A DNA stretch of 7,626 nt from Candidatus Melainabacteria bacterium (GTDB lineage: Bacteria; Cyanobacteriota; Vampirovibrionia; Obscuribacterales; Obscuribacteraceae). The first letter of the stretch is position 1; each line of letters starts with the position of its first letter. Below, in pieces: positions 6,161 to 7,626 of the stretch. The DNA is taken from positions 1 to 7,626 of the forward strand of contig PSRH01000291.1 of assembly GCA_003175915.1 (NCBI GenBank), in the 5' to 3' direction. The notes under the pieces were generated by a model. It made no database searches. It was not told the origin of the DNA and saw only the letters and a program-made list of their open reading frames with translations. The translations under genes were made by a program, and so were the position numbers.

Positions 6161-7098
6161 CGCCAAACGGGCTCCATCCAGTCATGTAAGTGACTGACAA
6201 TTTGCGTACCATAACGATCAAGCAGCACTGCTCCCAGAATCACAGGAAGATAGAACAAGCTAAGAACTAGGACAGCATGCGCGGCTGCTCGGGAAGGATG
6301 CTGAGATAAGCGAAAGCCAGCAGCGATCAGGACAACGCAAGCTAATGTTGCCCCGATGCGATAGGCAAGCCCAGTAAAATCTACTCCGCAAAGCAACATA
6401 GAAATGGGCAAAAGAGCCAGGGCACTGAAAGCTGTGAGACGAAAAGTTTTTTCCCCTTTGCTTTCCAGCACCGGAAGCATCTGGAAGCCTGCTTTTTGAT
6501 AATCCTCTTTGTAGAGCCAGGCGATGGGAAAGAAATGGGTGTGCTGCCAGACAAAGAGCATGGCAAAGAGAATCCAGCCGCCGGGATCAATTTGGCCACT
6601 TGCCGATGCCCAGCCAATCAATGGTGGAATCGCACCAGGCAATGCTCCAATGGAAGTATTTAGCCAGGTCAAACGCTTTGCTGGTGTGTAGATTGCCAAG
6701 TAAATGAAGACCAGGGCGATCCCGAGAACCCCGGCAAGTATATTGATTTTCGCGAAGAGCGACAGACAACCAGACAATACAAGGAATGCGCCAAAGACAA
6801 GAGCGCTGACAGGCGAGATTGTTCCTGCCGGAATCGGCCTTCTGCAAGTACGCGGCATGATCGCATCCGCGTCCCTTTCTATATAGCAATTCAGTGTGCA
6901 GGCGCCGCCGGTTACCAGGGCTGTGCCAATCAGTGCCCAGAAAAAACGAGTCAAATCAAAGTCGCCGCGATAAGCGAGGATGTATCCGATTGAACACGCA
7001 ACCAGGACCATGACAACGATGCGCATTCTTACCAGGTTGAGGAAAGCCAACAAGACATTGACAGCCGGTTGGTGTTTGCTCATAAGTAAGGTTTCCAT
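6151..7098 (-). CDS. ctaB: Protoheme IX farnesyltransferase (haem O synthase)
   Basis: UbiA-family membrane prenyltransferase, 315 residues. It adds a farnesyl group from farnesyl diphosphate to haem b, giving haem O, the precursor of haem A for the oxidase encoded downstream. Seen: the first Asp-rich motif NCYIERDADAIMPRT (70-84) followed by RRP, with Glu at 74 where DRDxD proteins have Asp; YTPAKRLTWLNTSIGALPG near 137-155; a WQHTHFFPIAWLYKEDY stretch (184-200) with AGFQMLP, the second motif region; and about eight to nine membrane helices. It is the first gene of the operon. Start choice is uncertain: the ATG at 7098 has no clear Shine-Dalgarno, and the ATG at 7083 (MSKHQ, 310 residues) has only a weak GGAA upstream. 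Confidence 0.96.
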   Translation of the reverse strand: METLLMSKHQPAVNVLLAFLNLVRMRIVVMVLVACSIGYILAYRGDFDLTRFFWALIGTALVTGGACTLNCYIERDADAIMPRTCRRPIPAGTISPVSALVFGAFLVLSGCLSLFAKINILAGVLGIALVFIYLAIYTPAKRLTWLNTSIGALPGAIPPLIGWASASGQIDPGGWILFAMLFVWQHTHFFPIAWLYKEDYQKAGFQMLPVLESKGEKTFRLTAFSALALLPISMLLCGVDFTGLAYRIGATLACVVLIAAGFRLSQHPSRAAAHAVLVLSLFYLPVILGAVLLDRYGTQIVSHLHDWMEPVWRWT

Positions 7099-7145
7099 AG
7101 TACGCAGCGCCGAACTCTGCAGAGGCGTTTTTTCGTTAGCTGAAG

Positions 7146-7174
7146 ATACTAGCGGCTCTTGTTGACGTATTCAA
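7146..7174 (-). promoter_or_regulatory. Candidate sigma70-like promoter for the ctaB-cox-qcr operon (proximal)
   Basis: On the minus strand, TTGAAT (7174-7169) and TAGTAT (7151-7146) are separated by exactly 17 bases. Each matches the -35 and -10 consensus at four of six positions. Transcription would start near 7139 and leave a leader of about 40 bases before ctaB. Promoter rules for this organism are unknown. Confidence 0.4.
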
Positions 7175-7223
7175 ACAAAAGTGGCGATTGTTGCTGCAAA
7201 GTAACTGATCAATAGAAAGTTTG

Positions 7224-7252
7224 ATAACAGCATCCGCTCTCAAGGATGTAAA
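7224..7252 (-). promoter_or_regulatory. Candidate sigma70-like promoter for the operon (distal)
   Basis: On the minus strand, TTTACA (7252-7247, five of six to consensus) and TGTTAT (7229-7224, four of six) are separated by 17 bases. The start would lie near 7217, giving a leader of about 120 bases that passes through the proximal promoter. The inverted repeat ATCAA-N8-TTGAT overlaps its -10 and start region. Confidence 0.4.
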
Positions 7253-7277
7253 TAGGGAGCTACTGGTGCGACAAGAT

Positions 7278-7293
7278 TGTTGTGGCCACAACA
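7278..7293. repeat. Perfect 16-bp palindrome, possible operator
   Basis: TGTTGTGGCCACAACA equals its own reverse complement over all 16 bases, with no central spacer. It sits about 26 bp beyond the distal operon -35 element and about 125 bp before the rightward gene. The lack of a loop and of a T-run argues against a terminator, so a dimeric regulator site is more likely. The regulator is unknown. Confidence 0.5.
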
Positions 7294-7419
7294 TCCACGC
7301 CGGTTCATTTGAACTTTTTTCCTAAGCCGTTCGTCTTTGCCAGCAGCCAGCCAGGTTTGCCTTTCACGAATTCTCCTCGGAAGTTTGTTAGGAATCATAG
7401 TGGTTAGCCGGACCGCATA

Positions 7420-7626
7420 ATGAAATCGTCACGGCCTCTACAACCAATTGTTCTCTTTGCTAGCACCTTTTTGTGTCTGGGGTTCGCGTCTTACGGGGCC
7501 GAGTATCAGACGGCGCCCGATCAGTCGTCAATATTGAAAGGTCAAGCCACTGCGTATGCCATCTTGTCTGAGGAAATCCAGACTAGACTGGGATTCACGT
7601 GCGCCGCTGACAAGAGCGGCGACGTT
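7420..7626 (+). CDS. N-terminal part of an unrecognised exported protein (runs off the window)
   Basis: Open frame of 69 codons with no stop before the window ends, read divergently from the respiratory operon. Seen: a signal-peptide-like N-terminus with basic residues K2 and R5, a hydrophobic stretch at about 9-24, and a plausible signal peptidase I site near residues 24-27 (ASYGA, then EY). C19 has no lipobox around it. The mature part begins polar (EYQTAPDQSS) and contains one Cys (C61). I do not recognise the family. The ATG is the only reasonable start because an in-frame TAG lies at 7405-7407. No good Shine-Dalgarno precedes it, which lowers confidence. Confidence 0.55.
   Translation, partial: MKSSRPLQPIVLFASTFLCLGFASYGAEYQTAPDQSSILKGQATAYAILSEEIQTRLGFTCAADKSGDV

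Larger units (their letters stand above)
7099..7419. other. Intergenic region between divergent genes
   Basis: About 320 bases without a supported gene, between ctaB (leftward) and the exported-protein gene (rightward). It holds two candidate minus-strand promoters (7146-7174 and 7224-7252), a perfect 16-bp palindrome (7278-7293) and an interrupted inverted repeat ATCAA-N8-TTGAT (7208-7225). I see no tRNA, rRNA or insertion-sequence signature and no convincing small ORF. No strong promoter for the rightward gene is visible. Confidence 0.7.

Noticed and set aside
7221..7252. Plus-strand promoter TTGATA with a TGTAAA -10 for the exported-protein gene
   Set aside because: The spacer is about 20 bases and the -10 match is poor. 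The same bases form a better minus-strand promoter.
7303..7320. GTTCA-TT-TGAAC followed by six T, terminator-like
   Set aside because: The stem is only five pairs with a two-base loop and is AT-rich. No plus-strand gene ends upstream of it.
7310..7335. TGAACTT-N15-CGTC, resembling an ECF sigma promoter for the rightward gene
   Set aside because: It is suggestive, but the motif is short and the T-run biases the match. ECF consensus for this organism is unknown, so it is not reported as a feature.

Overview
The window holds one long minus-strand respiratory operon that fills almost all of it, and the beginning of an unrelated plus-strand gene at the right edge. Base composition is near 50 % GC by eye. 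The oxidase is an A1-type haem-copper cytochrome c oxidase with a cytochrome c domain on subunit II (caa3 type). The quinol:cytochrome c reductase is of the b6/subunit-IV type rather than the mitochondrial type. This points to an aerobic, probably non-proteobacterial Gram-negative bacterium, for example from Acidobacteriota, NC10/Rokubacteria or a deltaproteobacterial-like lineage. I cannot place it more precisely from sequence alone.

Layout in transcription order (right to left): an intergenic region with candidate promoters and a 16-bp palindrome (7099-7419); ctaB, haem O synthase; coxB, subunit II with CuA and a C-terminal cytochrome c; coxA, subunit I; coxC, a five-helix subunit III; a caa3-type CtaG assembly protein; a 74-residue two-helix membrane protein; a Rieske iron-sulfur protein; and a cytochrome b carrying a C-terminal cytochrome c domain. 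Every junction overlaps except the last, which has an 8-base gap. Several have clear Shine-Dalgarno sequences inside the upstream gene, so the set is probably translationally coupled. A GGAG motif just beyond the last stop suggests another gene starts off the left edge.

The proteins form a complete quinol-to-oxygen chain. The cytochrome b/Rieske complex would oxidise quinol and pass electrons to its own fused cytochrome c domain. The second tethered cytochrome c, on CoxB, would receive them and feed CuA, haem a and the haem a3-CuB site. No gene for a soluble cytochrome c is present here, so a direct supercomplex is an attractive inference. CtaB makes the haem O precursor and CtaG probably helps assemble copper or the oxidase. 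Haem A synthase (CtaA/Cox15), Sco and Cox11 are not in this window.

On the plus strand, a gene of unknown function begins at 7420 with a signal peptide and runs off the right edge.
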